From Naumovozyma dairenensis CBS 421 (Eukaryota; Ascomycota; Saccharomycetes; Saccharomycetales; Saccharomycetaceae): DNA of 64,000 bases. Below, piece by piece: positions 49,402 to 60,211 of this stretch (positions are counted from its first letter, which is position 1; every line of letters starts with the position of its first letter). Where the stretch lies: assembly GCF_000227115.2 (NCBI RefSeq), contig NC_016488.1, positions 372,001 to 436,000 of the forward strand. The letters are read 5' to 3'. The notes beneath the pieces are model-generated. The model saw only the letters and a list, made by a program, of their open reading frames with translations, was not told the origin of the DNA and did not search any database. The translations under genes and the position numbers were made by a program.

Positions 49402-52400
49402 TTATTCCTTTGGCCTCCCGTATCGTTTTTTATACTCTAATACAATACCTTGTATGGACTCTCGTTGGACAGACGACGAAGCTGAATCCTTGAATTTCAT
49501 CAAAATCGAATCATCCAGGTTACCAGAATTATCCCTAATTAAACCATCGATTTCCTTCGATAAACTTGACAGTTTTAAGCTGCATAGAGGGGATCCTTCA
49601 GAAGCATATTCCTCAGGATCAACATCGCTATTGGGAAACCGATCGTCGATCATGCGCACTAAATGGGAAGATTCTCTGAAACCAGAACTAATACGAAAAA
49701 TTGCCACCAACAAATCATTAACATCATGATTACCTTCAAGACATTCTAATGCATGCTCGGACTCGAAATTTATCCAGTTTTTGCATATACACTCAAATAG
49801 TTGGTACAGAAGACAATATTCAGAACGAGTCACTTGGTAATAACTTTCGACAAGTTTTTCATTTAATACCCTTACGAATAGATGAAAACTATATGCTTTG
49901 AGTTGATTACGATGACAGCCTTGTGTACCTAGCGGAAAATGTGCTTCTAAAAGGGAAACAAAAAAGTCTAATGGCGTGGCGTCTAAAACGTTCGAAGAAA
50001 ATAAAGACTTTATTTTATCAATATAATCCTCCAGACTAGATGATTCACCTGAGGAGTATATTTTTAACAACATTTTTATCAAATAAACTGCTCTTAAATT
50101 GTCATTGGAAACCCCTTTCAGTTTTGCTTTAAATTCACTCTTTTCCAACTCAATATTGGAGATACCAAAGATCAATTTCAAACGTCTAAATGATTCACTA
50201 TCTTTGATCTCATCAACAAAATTTGAATTTATGAAGTTCACGAAATTATTAGTATATTCACTACTAAGATTCTTTGAAAGGTATTCTTCTTTTACCTTTG
50301 CTATCAAATTGTTGAGGAGGTCAAAATATGAATTCCTATGTAAACACTTAACAAAACATTTTAAAATCTTTAAATTTATACGTTCAGTACTTTTGGTATC
50401 TATTGTAGGCATAACCATACCTTCTTCCTTCTTCAAAAGCTGAAAGAGAAATAATAAAAAATTGTTAGCAGGTGGTACATCCAATAAATGTGTAGTAGCT
50501 AGAGTAAACATCGATTCCTTCAATGATCCGAATGAGTTCATATCACACATTTCGGTAATTTTAGAATAAAAATAAAATTGTCTGGGAAGATTATCTTGAA
50601 ATCCATTATAAGCTTGAAATGTCCACCAAGTATAGATATTTTCTTTTATTAAATGTTCCCCTATAATACAATAATAATCTATCCAATAAATATTCATAGG
50701 AATAGTGTCTTTTACTAAAGGGAAAAGGTTTTTATTAATCCAAGTAGATCCTAATAGCTTTAATGAACTTAAATACATCTTGAAGAAATAGTCAATGATT
50801 GCCATATGAGGTGATTTTTCCGCTATCATGAAGGAAAGAGATGGATAAAGTAACTTTAAAGTAAAGACTAAGTTACTTTTTGGCTGGGTATTATTAAGTT
50901 GCTGTAAGAAGGAGTACCATTTTTGTAATCTATTATTTCTGTGGTTATTATTGCCGTCAGTAAAAAATAATTGGTATATGTTTTTAACCCATTTGGGTTT
51001 CAATATCGTACCCTTAGCGTTACTATTCTTCAACAAAGAAATGGTTCCATTCAATATTGAATCACAGACCCTGTTTGAATCATTAACATCTTTATTCGAA
51101 AGATAATCTTCTTTTAGAAGAGGTCTAAGTAACTCATAAAACCGTTTTTTACTTGCATTAACATTACATTTACGTGTTAATATAATCAAAAGATTTGTTC
51201 TGTTAATTAACACAGATATAGGATCATTTGAGGAAATATCTGCTAAGGGGGTGATGCGCTCAGCAGTGGCAGGTGTAATCTCAACTATTCTCAAGAGGTC
51301 CAAATACAAGTTGAAAACAGTTGGGATATATATATCACTCTCCGACGACATCAAAACTTGACTCTTCTTAGATAGTTCCATCTCTTCTTCGAAGTCAATA
51401 AACCTTCCCTTCTTGAAAGCACGATCGAGATTTATGATAAGATCCTTATCTACTATCCAATTGCATTGCGAGGTACTATACCCTATAAATTTGAACGTGT
51501 AAACCAGGGATATAAATGAAGGCTCTATTCTGAGGAGACTCCATATTGTTTTTCTCGTTGGAAATAGATTGAGTATTATCAACGCAATTTGACTGGAATA
51601 GGACTGTTTTTCCAAAGCCTCCCAAAGGTGCTGTTTTCGATCAAGCAACTGTACGATAGTGACTAATATATGGTAACTTTCAAATAAATATGTTAAATCA
51701 TTACCAGAAAGTATTCCTTTGCAAATTGCCAGCAACTTGAAGAAAACTACTATGTTATCTAGTATTCTATGTTCAATTTCATCTTTCAATCGAAGTGAAG
51801 TAGTAGTATATTGAGAAACTTCGTATAACATTAGTTGGCATGCAGCAAGTTGGAAGAAATGAATCGGCTTCGCCTTTTCTTTTAATATATGGACTTTCGA
51901 TCTGAAATCGTGGTGGAACTTTTCGACGACTTCAAGCAGCCCACTATTATTAACAAGAAGCATAAATTTTGTTAATTCTTCGGAAATATGGACCAACTCC
52001 GCATCTATAACACCATGCGTTATAATATACCCGAACATTTCATTCAGCATATATATTATATTACTTGATCCTAGTTTAGATAAAGTATATGACTTATCAG
52101 TCAAAATAATTTTGACAACAGAAGGAGGGTCAAATGTTTTGCCGGATAATAGTATGTCAGGAAGACTAAGTAGACGAGGAGTTTCATGCATAATTGATCC
52201 ATTAATATTTTCGGAGTAGTTATCTGTAATATGCCTTTTAGATGCACTGCCCTTGAGTAGGCCGTAACGTGAGCCAACTGCCTCAATAATAGTGGAGAAC
52301 ACAGGGTTCCCTCGCAGAGTACTTGAGTTGTTTCGCAGAACCTTCCTTTTCTTCTTCTTCTTCTCCTTATTCCCTTCAGAAACAGCAAAGTTTTCTCCGC

Positions 52401-54066
52401 CAACATCAAAGTTGGTCAATTCCAAATCTAGTTTTTCCAGTAGATAACTGGCTTCTCTTTGTTGCCTATCGGTGGTGGTAATATGTTTCAAATTAGATGA
52501 AGCCCTTTTTCGAGAATTGTCAGACCTTCGGATGGAGCGTTTTACTACTGTAATAGGACGTCTTCTGCGATATGTTACCCTTCTTTTACTATTACTAGCC
52601 TTACTGTTTCTTTTAAGATTAATGTTCTTATCTTTCTGTTTGATCCGCTTAGCAGGTATGGAACTCTCAGATCTCTTTTTTGTGAGCATTGCATCAATTG
52701 TTCCCCTATTATTTTCCTCGGCTATCCCAGCTTCATAGTTGTTTCCATCCTCAGAACTATTATATATGTCTAGACCGGTATCAGAGTCTTGAGATGTTAC
52801 CAATATAGGCTCTCTCATGCTAATATTTCTCGGTCCATTTAACGGGGAGTCAATAGCTAAATCCTTTAAGGAAGTCAGATCATTCTCTGAGTTAACAGAA
52901 TCTTGCAACTGTAGATAACCATTAACTGGATAGTTAGTGCTATATTTTTCCTCGTAGTATGCATTAAGTTCCTCAAGAGCTTTCTCTTCTCCATTATTTT
53001 GTGAGAACGTTCCTTCCAAGTAGTGAGAAGTTATCCCTCCATCTGATATATCTGAATCTGATACAATCATTTCATTTAAAAGAAGGTCTTCTTGATTGTT
53101 TGACGGTGCGTGGATCTTTTTCCTCCTAGCAACCCATTTATGTGCGATAGAACCTTGTTTCGAACTTATTTTTCGTCTATCCTTAGCCTTTGATTGCGTT
53201 ACAATTTCCTTTTCCCACGCCACTCGAGGGAGAATACCTCGATAGCCAGTTTTCAAGTTAATCGGCCTACCTCTATATGTAACTTCTTCGGTATCCGCTA
53301 TAAGGTCAGAAACACCAGTATTATCAATTGTATCTGATTGATAACCATTGTGTCCTGGTACAGTATGGGGGAGGTAAGGCTCTTCAATTTCTTTATCCTC
53401 TTGCGATAAAATTTCATAGTCTTGGTATCTTTCAACATCGGAATCATTCTGTACTCCATCATTCGATAAATATTCTTCATCCGCACTTAAATTATCAAGG
53501 TCCCCATTTTCAATCATCCTCTCTTCTGGCGTTGCTTCTATTCCTTTCTTTGGAATAGACAGCTCCTCTATATTATCAAAAGCTGAGACATCATAGCCTG
53601 CGAGTAGTTGCCTATGCTTAATACGATCAAGACTATATGGATTTTTCTGAATTGCTTTTCTTTTCCTAAGCGAACGTCTTGAATCATTTAAAGCAGTTAG
53701 AGAATTATGTCCATCTAGTGATAAATCTGAAATTGATACAGTTGCATCTATGTCACGATTGTCAATGTCTGTAATTACGCCCTCTGGCTCAGCCCTTTTA
53801 TGTTCTGATCTTGCTTGCTGCTCATCCCAACCGCCATCAATTTGTGTCGACACGTTTATTAAAACAGTATTATCATTTATCTGAGTTTCAGATCCATCCT
53901 CTGGTTGATCGGTGTTAAGCAATTCATTATTACCCCATAATGGTCGATCTTCTACGTACAGTACATCCAAGTCATCAGTTCCTCCTTCTGAGTCGGAAAT
54001 AATAGAAGTAATATCTAACCCCAGATCACTATCTTCATCCATATGATAGCTTCTACTAATTCTCAA
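49402..54066 (-). CDS. MMS22: Replication-repair scaffold Mms22
   Basis: Subunit of the Rtt101-Mms1 cullin E3 ligase, which lets replisomes pass damaged or stalled forks. 1554 residues against 1454 in S. cerevisiae. The acidic N-terminus is followed by the conserved LRKRKAIQKNPYSLDRIKHR and QLLAGYDVSAFD (about 130-165), then RGILPRVAWEK (about 275), a basic linker with KRRVTYRRRRPITVVK, and a long alpha-helical C-terminal region from about 640. No catalytic motif, as expected. Two in-frame ATGs (residues 1 and 9) lie before the first acidic block. Divergent from BUD6, as in S. cerevisiae. Confidence 0.94.
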   Translation of the reverse strand: MRISRSYHMDEDSDLGLDITSIISDSEGGTDDLDVLYVEDRPLWGNNELLNTDQPEDGSETQINDNTVLINVSTQIDGGWDEQQARSEHKRAEPEGVITDIDNRDIDATVSISDLSLDGHNSLTALNDSRRSLRKRKAIQKNPYSLDRIKHRQLLAGYDVSAFDNIEELSIPKKGIEATPEERMIENGDLDNLSADEEYLSNDGVQNDSDVERYQDYEILSQEDKEIEEPYLPHTVPGHNGYQSDTIDNTGVSDLIADTEEVTYRGRPINLKTGYRGILPRVAWEKEIVTQSKAKDRRKISSKQGSIAHKWVARRKKIHAPSNNQEDLLLNEMIVSDSDISDGGITSHYLEGTFSQNNGEEKALEELNAYYEEKYSTNYPVNGYLQLQDSVNSENDLTSLKDLAIDSPLNGPRNISMREPILVTSQDSDTGLDIYNSSEDGNNYEAGIAEENNRGTIDAMLTKKRSESSIPAKRIKQKDKNINLKRNSKASNSKRRVTYRRRRPITVVKRSIRRSDNSRKRASSNLKHITTTDRQQREASYLLEKLDLELTNFDVGGENFAVSEGNKEKKKKKRKVLRNNSSTLRGNPVFSTIIEAVGSRYGLLKGSASKRHITDNYSENINGSIMHETPRLLSLPDILLSGKTFDPPSVVKIILTDKSYTLSKLGSSNIIYMLNEMFGYIITHGVIDAELVHISEELTKFMLLVNNSGLLEVVEKFHHDFRSKVHILKEKAKPIHFFQLAACQLMLYEVSQYTTTSLRLKDEIEHRILDNIVVFFKLLAICKGILSGNDLTYLFESYHILVTIVQLLDRKQHLWEALEKQSYSSQIALIILNLFPTRKTIWSLLRIEPSFISLVYTFKFIGYSTSQCNWIVDKDLIINLDRAFKKGRFIDFEEEMELSKKSQVLMSSESDIYIPTVFNLYLDLLRIVEITPATAERITPLADISSNDPISVLINRTNLLIILTRKCNVNASKKRFYELLRPLLKEDYLSNKDVNDSNRVCDSILNGTISLLKNSNAKGTILKPKWVKNIYQLFFTDGNNNHRNNRLQKWYSFLQQLNNTQPKSNLVFTLKLLYPSLSFMIAEKSPHMAIIDYFFKMYLSSLKLLGSTWINKNLFPLVKDTIPMNIYWIDYYCIIGEHLIKENIYTWWTFQAYNGFQDNLPRQFYFYSKITEMCDMNSFGSLKESMFTLATTHLLDVPPANNFLLFLFQLLKKEEGMVMPTIDTKSTERINLKILKCFVKCLHRNSYFDLLNNLIAKVKEEYLSKNLSSEYTNNFVNFINSNFVDEIKDSESFRRLKLIFGISNIELEKSEFKAKLKGVSNDNLRAVYLIKMLLKIYSSGESSSLEDYIDKIKSLFSSNVLDATPLDFFVSLLEAHFPLGTQGCHRNQLKAYSFHLFVRVLNEKLVESYYQVTRSEYCLLYQLFECICKNWINFESEHALECLEGNHDVNDLLVAIFRISSGFRESSHLVRMIDDRFPNSDVDPEEYASEGSPLCSLKLSSLSKEIDGLIRDNSGNLDDSILMKFKDSASSSVQRESIQGIVLEYKKRYGRPKE

Positions 54067-54320
54067 AGTAAGAAAAGTTACTCTTAGTCAGATAATTAGA
54101 CATGCACTGGAAGTTTCTTCCATAGCAGGTCCTTGATCTTTTGTATGATCCATCAGCGCTGGTTAAAAATTCCATCAAGAAATATAACTTAGAATAATGC
54201 GACGTTTAAAAAAAATCAATATAAAGGAAACAAAGAAATATTTGGATTTACAATAGAAAAGGTAGAAATAAAAACATCGGAAGAACAAGTACCTGTCCAG
54301 CGTGGAATTAGATTAGAGCC

Positions 54321-56618
54321 ATGAGTGAAAAGTCCAGAAGAAGTTCTTCCAATGTATCATTGAAATCATCCAGCAGTAGTATAGAAACAACTGTGACGAA
54401 ATTGTTAATATCAACAAAACATTTACTACATGCTTTGACACAGTGGTCCAAGGGAGCAGCAACAGGAAGAGATGTTTCAGATGCATATGTTCAATTAGGG
54501 AATGATTTCAAAGTAGTCTCGAAGTTTTTTGCCCATGCAAAAGTAGATACTTCAGATTTAGGTGACGTGCCAACAGATTTACGTCGAGTCCTTGAGGTCA
54601 CCTTGAGGGAGCCTGCCTGTGATGAAACCTTAAATAAACATTTACCAAGTATAAGAGAAATTATTGTTACTTTATTGGATAAATTGAAAGTTAAACAGAC
54701 GATATTAAAAGATATGAAACATGAACAATTTATGAGAATCCGTCACCAACAGACCACTTCTACGTCCAGCAACACATCATTAGCAACTGCATCCACTTCA
54801 CCGTCCATTAGTGATGGAATTGCAGTAACGAATGCTACAAGCGAAAATAAACAAAGGATCCCAGATGTAATGATTGAGAAAGTTTCAACAGATATTTCTA
54901 AAAAAGTACCGGACGTAAATGACGAAACGATAAGAGTTGACAACGGAAATGAGATCAAATCAAACTTATTGCCTAAACTACGAAATTCCCAAAATGAAGA
55001 GGCATTGGAACAATTAAAGAAAGGAAACAATCTACAAAGGAGAGCGTCAAAAAGGTTTTCAGCTTATCAAATGGCGAAGTTAGCTAACCAATCTACAACG
55101 GAGGCTGCTGCTGCCGCAGCTTTAGCATCAGTGGATAACCCTATTCCTCAATTAGCTGAAAGCATGAACTCTTCATGCATCAATTCAACCGCAAATCCAG
55201 TCGAAGCAATGTCTGAAACTGATAATCCTGAAACCATAAATAAGGCTGACGCGTCTCCCCATATGAATAGTAACTCAGTTAATGCACTACCAGTGAATGC
55301 TAGTGGTGATAAACCAGATGGAGATATGGTGACACTATTTCTTACTTTGAAAGATAAAACGAAAAAATGTATTACAACGCTTCCTCGCAATATGAACTCT
55401 TTGAGATTATTATTCGTCGAACGATTCGCGTATTCCCCTGGTGGTAATGCTTTCCCTGATATTTATATGAAAGATACACAACATGATATATTTTATGAAT
55501 TGGACGAACAAAATTTGAACGATCTGAAGGATGGATCAATTATTAAACTTCTCCTCCCTTCCACTTCTTCACTTGATAGCAGTTTGTCTACAAGTAGTAT
55601 GGATGAAATTAGGGTATTTATCAAGGAGGAGTTGGCAAGAAATCAAAAATGTTTGTTGGATGCCTTACAGAAAAGTGACAATGTACCAAGTAAAGATTCT
55701 ACGGGAGAAGTAAAAGCTGTTTCTGAATCATCGAGTATAGCTCCCGTATATACTCGCGAGTTAGACAATGCTAAAGGAAACAAAATAAAACATGACCTGG
55801 CGATTATTAAACAAATACACAACGTCAACAGGAATGATTTTACGAAGGCAATTGAAGACATCCTAGAAAAAATAACTAAATTCAAATCGATGTCTTTTAA
55901 TACAAAAACTTCTGCAAACAGGGTATATATGGATAAATCCCAGAACGAACTAGGTGAGGTATCAGATTCTTTGTTGAGTAGGGTAGATGATTTGCAAGAT
56001 ATTATAGAAGTTATAAGAAAAGATGTTGCTGATCGCGGTGCCAAACCTTCTAAGAAAAAGTTAGAATCTGTTCAACAAGAACTACTAGATGCGAACAACG
56101 ATATGAAAAAAATGGAGCAATTTATTGCTATTGAAAAACCTCATTGGAAGAAGATCTGGGAAACTGAATTGGATAAAGTTTGTGAAGAACAGCAGTTCCT
56201 TACTCTACAAGAAGAATTGGTTTTGGATTTGAAAGAGGACTTGGGGAAAGCATCCGAGACATTTACTCTTATCAATTTATGCTGTGAAGAACAAGAAAAA
56301 AATCCCACCAGAACTAAGACAAACCCGATACTCCCCATTTTGAAGCCAGGCACCTTTACTGAAGTGAGAAACCAACTATTAGTTGATGTGCTCTCAATAA
56401 CGCCTGATCACGAAAGCAGACTAGAAGCAATCGGTAAGGCAGAGAAGTTATGGCAGAAAGAAAGGGAATACAGAGCTGGAGACGAGTTCCAGGATGAACT
56501 AGGCGATTTCGTTGAGAAATCGGCTCTCAAGAAATCTGGTGGGGTTGAAGAAGTTGAAAGATTAAGAGAGCAAAAGAATAGAGAAAATTTACGTGCCAAT
56601 TTTAATGGAATGCTGTAA
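54321..56618 (+). CDS. BUD6: Polarisome actin nucleation-promoting factor Bud6
   Basis: Aip3/Bud6 family protein of the polarisome; it feeds actin monomers to the formin Bni1 at the bud tip and neck. 765 residues against 788. The N-terminal domain STIETTVTKLL-type sequence (here SIETTVTKLLISTKHLLHAL, about 20-39) leads to QLGNDFKVVSKFFAHAKVD; a Ser/Asn-rich middle holds EEALEQLKKGNNLQRRASKRF; the conserved C-terminal region has the coiled-coil core (about 490-690) and flank ending NRENLRANFNGML. It lies between MMS22 and EST2 exactly as in S. cerevisiae. Confidence 0.95.
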   Translation: MSEKSRRSSSNVSLKSSSSSIETTVTKLLISTKHLLHALTQWSKGAATGRDVSDAYVQLGNDFKVVSKFFAHAKVDTSDLGDVPTDLRRVLEVTLREPACDETLNKHLPSIREIIVTLLDKLKVKQTILKDMKHEQFMRIRHQQTTSTSSNTSLATASTSPSISDGIAVTNATSENKQRIPDVMIEKVSTDISKKVPDVNDETIRVDNGNEIKSNLLPKLRNSQNEEALEQLKKGNNLQRRASKRFSAYQMAKLANQSTTEAAAAAALASVDNPIPQLAESMNSSCINSTANPVEAMSETDNPETINKADASPHMNSNSVNALPVNASGDKPDGDMVTLFLTLKDKTKKCITTLPRNMNSLRLLFVERFAYSPGGNAFPDIYMKDTQHDIFYELDEQNLNDLKDGSIIKLLLPSTSSLDSSLSTSSMDEIRVFIKEELARNQKCLLDALQKSDNVPSKDSTGEVKAVSESSSIAPVYTRELDNAKGNKIKHDLAIIKQIHNVNRNDFTKAIEDILEKITKFKSMSFNTKTSANRVYMDKSQNELGEVSDSLLSRVDDLQDIIEVIRKDVADRGAKPSKKKLESVQQELLDANNDMKKMEQFIAIEKPHWKKIWETELDKVCEEQQFLTLQEELVLDLKEDLGKASETFTLINLCCEEQEKNPTRTKTNPILPILKPGTFTEVRNQLLVDVLSITPDHESRLEAIGKAEKLWQKEREYRAGDEFQDELGDFVEKSALKKSGGVEEVERLREQKNRENLRANFNGML

Positions 56619-56692
56619 CAAGAGATAATAGGGAACCTTACAGGTTAATCACTACCTTTATACTATTTTTATTTTTGTTTATAATATATATT

Positions 56693-59419
56693 TCATTGCC
56701 TGTGATAAATTTCATCACCCGATAAAAATGGCTTCAATTCACTCTTCAAATATTTAATAATATTCTGAAATTTAGTCTGTCTCTTCGATATCGTGACAAA
56801 AAATGCCTTCAAGATTTTTGAACGGATTTTGGCTTCAAGTTTGTTGGTAGCCTTTTTCCGTAAGCCAAAACATGCTTTATGAATAATGGCCTTACTTAGG
56901 TAAGTAGTAAAGTCGGCAAACAGTTTAGTTTCTACATTCAGTTCATATTTCATTGCCTCAAGGAAAACATCTGCCATATTTCTAGATATATAGTCGACTT
57001 GTTTAAGCACTGTCTTTAAAGAGTTTAAGTAAAGATCTGTAGTTCGGTATGATAACCTCAATTCGAATAATGACTGCAGTCTATAGAACATATTTGCTTG
57101 TGAACGGCTCCTAATTAAAGGAACATTGAAGGTGGTATAATCTTTCCAAATCTCTAATTTTTCAACGTGGATATTCAATGCGCAAAATTGAATAATATCA
57201 GTATGATTAGATTGTGAGCTAACTGTGACGATTTTTTCAGCTTTTACATTTGCATTATATTTGTTGAATCCTGTCATGGCCAGATCTTTTATGTCAATAA
57301 TCTGTGATTTGTCTGTTGATATAATTAAAAAATCATCGGCCAATCGTAAAATTAAGTTATCATGACCTGGTCTTTTTTTGAATTCATCATAATTCTCCAG
57401 GAGGTCATCATACATAATATCAACAACCAACCCGGAAAGACTTGATCCCTGAAATAGACCATCTTTTCTAAGATAACATTTTGAACCTATCCATAAGCAC
57501 GTTTTGAATAATTCCATCTCTAAAACTTTCAGGACATCATCAATTGAGAAATGCATTGTCTTAACATTATCAATGAATACCAAGTCAGAAGAGCTGTGAG
57601 TACCATTGAGGAAAGGTGATGAACCGTTTACTACATTTCTTACTTGTAAATCCTGTGTCTTTAAATTGAAAAACGATTGAGATCTTACGAAAAATCCATT
57701 CTCTTCCTCCATACGTTTTTTGATCAAATCCATTGCTGTATTCCTTGGTATTGAATCATAACATGAAGCCATATCAAACTTCAATAAAAATAATTCAGGG
57801 AGAGTGCCATATTTCATTAATAATGAAAATTTAAAATTTTTGACAAACTTGGCTATATGTTGAATGCAATATAATTTTTTAAAATTTTTATGTTCAATTT
57901 TGTTTCGAATATATTCAAGTATTGATTTGACTGGGGCGATAACTGATCTCATGTTATCCTTATAAATAATATTTTCTTCATGGTCAGCTCCTTTACATGG
58001 AACGGCTATGACTCTATATTCATGTGATGCTTTTTTCGGTATTAATCGAAGTTTACTATGGTTGAACTCAGATAGCGTATAACTATTATGATTCCTGCAC
58101 GAAATATTTTCTACCAAATATTTTTCAAAGTAAGTTGACATAAATGGGGCTGTTAATTCATTCCATACATCATGCCTAAAATAGATTACATTAGTTGTAG
58201 ATGAGATTTCTGTACAGTAGAAGAATGTAGATAAGATTTTGGGAATAAGGTTGGTGAGCGTCCAAAGGACAAAACAATGCTGTACTTGAGTTAAGACCTC
58301 GAAATAATCTCTAGTTATCGTAGAGCGTTTCAGAAGAGAGATTGCTAAATCTTTCACTTTGAAATTCTTTAAAGCATATCTACCAAATTCGATTGTAGTA
58401 TTTCCTGGGAAGCTCAAAATCATTGGAACCATTTTAAAAAGCTTAGATTTATTTCTTTTGGAACCTAATAATTCGGACGGTATCAGTTTCTCCAATATTA
58501 TAATTAAAAACCTTGTGATTTCGGATATTTTTATCTGTGAATCTAAATGCGATTTTGAATTACGAGTATTTGTTTTAGGACAAATTTTGTTATATATTCT
58601 CATGTACTTTATTTTCTGTTGATGATTAGATAACATTTTTGCAATATGATGGCAAAGGATGTGCCGAAGCTTTTTGGAAATTTTATTATTTGTAGATGCT
58701 AAAGAGGGTGCCTCAAAGATTACTGAATATATTCGATTGGGTGGATCTTTAGGCAAGATATGCATTGGTTTATAATTAGTTGCAGATTTGTGCAGGAAGG
58801 AGGAATTTCCAATCATGGGGTTCTTGTCACTTCTTAGAGAATCGACTTGTTTCTGATACCACATTGGAGGTTTGTGGGGTAAATTCAATCTATTTCCGAC
58901 AATCTGAGTGAGTGGTTGGTCGTCGGTCGTCCATTGAAAAATAGAATAATTTAATAAAAGGTTTAGAAAATTTGTTGTGTCTATTAAATGGTGTAGTCGT
59001 TTCCAATTTGGGTTTCTTTTAATATTGTTTACATTTGTGTTAATTGAGTTACAATGCAGTATGGAATTCACTTGATCATTTCTTGCAATTGAATAACCCA
59101 GAGTTATGATATTATTGAAGAGTTTTGCTTCTAAGAGATACAATATACAGTGGTCTATAATTGCGCTATGTTCTAGGCCGTAATTTATCCCATCTTCGGT
59201 ATCTTGTGGTTTATCTAGTTTTTTAGGGGAGGACAGTCTACTCGAAGGTGAGGTTACTATATTCGGTAAATTAATGTGTATTTCATTCTTGACAACAAAG
59301 CAAGAGGTAAGAAAATCATCAAACCCATCCAAAGTATCAAGATTCAGCTTAACAGACGAGTAATCGATTGAAGTGTCGTTTTTTAAGATTTTTGTAATGA
59401 AATCTTTCAGATTTTCCAT
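56693..59419 (-). CDS. EST2: Telomerase reverse transcriptase Est2
   Basis: Catalytic subunit of telomerase, extending chromosome ends from the TLC1 RNA template. 908 residues against 884. The N-terminal TEN-type region is followed by the RNA-binding domain and T motif, then reverse transcriptase motifs: A with KFDMASCYDSIPR (first catalytic Asp near residue 548), B' with GLFQGSSLSGLVVDIMY, C with LRLADDFLIIS (catalytic Asp pair near 694-695) and D/E beyond. All three catalytic aspartates are present. Start at the first ATG after an upstream stop. Convergent with BUD6. The telomere repeat cannot be inferred because TLC1 is not in this window. Confidence 0.96.
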   Translation of the reverse strand: MENLKDFITKILKNDTSIDYSSVKLNLDTLDGFDDFLTSCFVVKNEIHINLPNIVTSPSSRLSSPKKLDKPQDTEDGINYGLEHSAIIDHCILYLLEAKLFNNIITLGYSIARNDQVNSILHCNSINTNVNNIKRNPNWKRLHHLIDTTNFLNLLLNYSIFQWTTDDQPLTQIVGNRLNLPHKPPMWYQKQVDSLRSDKNPMIGNSSFLHKSATNYKPMHILPKDPPNRIYSVIFEAPSLASTNNKISKKLRHILCHHIAKMLSNHQQKIKYMRIYNKICPKTNTRNSKSHLDSQIKISEITRFLIIILEKLIPSELLGSKRNKSKLFKMVPMILSFPGNTTIEFGRYALKNFKVKDLAISLLKRSTITRDYFEVLTQVQHCFVLWTLTNLIPKILSTFFYCTEISSTTNVIYFRHDVWNELTAPFMSTYFEKYLVENISCRNHNSYTLSEFNHSKLRLIPKKASHEYRVIAVPCKGADHEENIIYKDNMRSVIAPVKSILEYIRNKIEHKNFKKLYCIQHIAKFVKNFKFSLLMKYGTLPELFLLKFDMASCYDSIPRNTAMDLIKKRMEEENGFFVRSQSFFNLKTQDLQVRNVVNGSSPFLNGTHSSSDLVFIDNVKTMHFSIDDVLKVLEMELFKTCLWIGSKCYLRKDGLFQGSSLSGLVVDIMYDDLLENYDEFKKRPGHDNLILRLADDFLIISTDKSQIIDIKDLAMTGFNKYNANVKAEKIVTVSSQSNHTDIIQFCALNIHVEKLEIWKDYTTFNVPLIRSRSQANMFYRLQSLFELRLSYRTTDLYLNSLKTVLKQVDYISRNMADVFLEAMKYELNVETKLFADFTTYLSKAIIHKACFGLRKKATNKLEAKIRSKILKAFFVTISKRQTKFQNIIKYLKSELKPFLSGDEIYHRQ

Positions 59420-60211
59420 AGTGAGTATGTGTATTTAAAACTTAAAAATTATTTTTTTCGCAGTCAATTTAAGAGCATTCTATAAGAATAATACAGAACT
59501 TAAATTTGTTGTATCACTCAAGTCTTAGATAGTAGCTTAGGTGCCTTTCGTATCACTCGCTGGTTTTTTCCCTTTACGTGTTTTATTTTTATTTCGCGAT
59601 TTGTGGTTTTTAACATGAGGTTGTTTTTTAACCTTCTCCATCCGTACTTGCCAGTGTAAAGGGACAAGCTAATGAACAGGGGAAATGTCAGTGAACGAAC
59701 ATTTATAATCTTGTGATGATCAACTCTTAAATAAAATCAAATTTACCAAGTATACCGATATCTTGATTAGAGTTAGATTTCACTAACGTTGTTGTGATGA
59801 TGATACTAAAGGCTGTTGAAGTTAGACAAGACCTTTCTAAGACTACTAACACCCACACATTTTAAGGAACCCAGACCTCTCCAATGGTAATTACAATTAT
59901 TTCTCAATCTTTTGATTATGGAAATTTTAAATGTGCTCCATTAAAAATTAAAATATCAGGGTCGGTTTTAAAACATTATGAGGGTAAATTTTATTTACCC
60001 TGAATGTTCAAGATAGACGACATTACGTTCGCACTTCTGGAGAGACTTTGTTTTCCTTGAAGCCGCTATTATATGTACTATTACAGGTGTTGAATTATAT
60101 TATATGCAATCAAAAATTCATATATGTATAATAAAACCGCTATGTTTCTTAGATGGAATCAGCAAAATAAGTCCGTAGGTAGATACGATATATATATATA
60201 TATCTTTTTCA
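59420..60211. other. EST2-SFH1 intergenic
   Basis: About 0.8 kb between two minus-strand genes: the EST2 promoter and SFH1 3'UTR. A plus-strand TACTAAC at 59844-59850 has no gene downstream that it could serve. A GTTGTGATGATGA at 59787 resembles a snoRNA C box, but I find no D box at a normal distance. Confidence 0.5.

Noticed and set aside
59700..60050. Possible snoRNA or spliced RNA (TGATGATGA and TACTAAC)
   Set aside because: No D box within a normal distance and no downstream exon; each motif alone can be chance.
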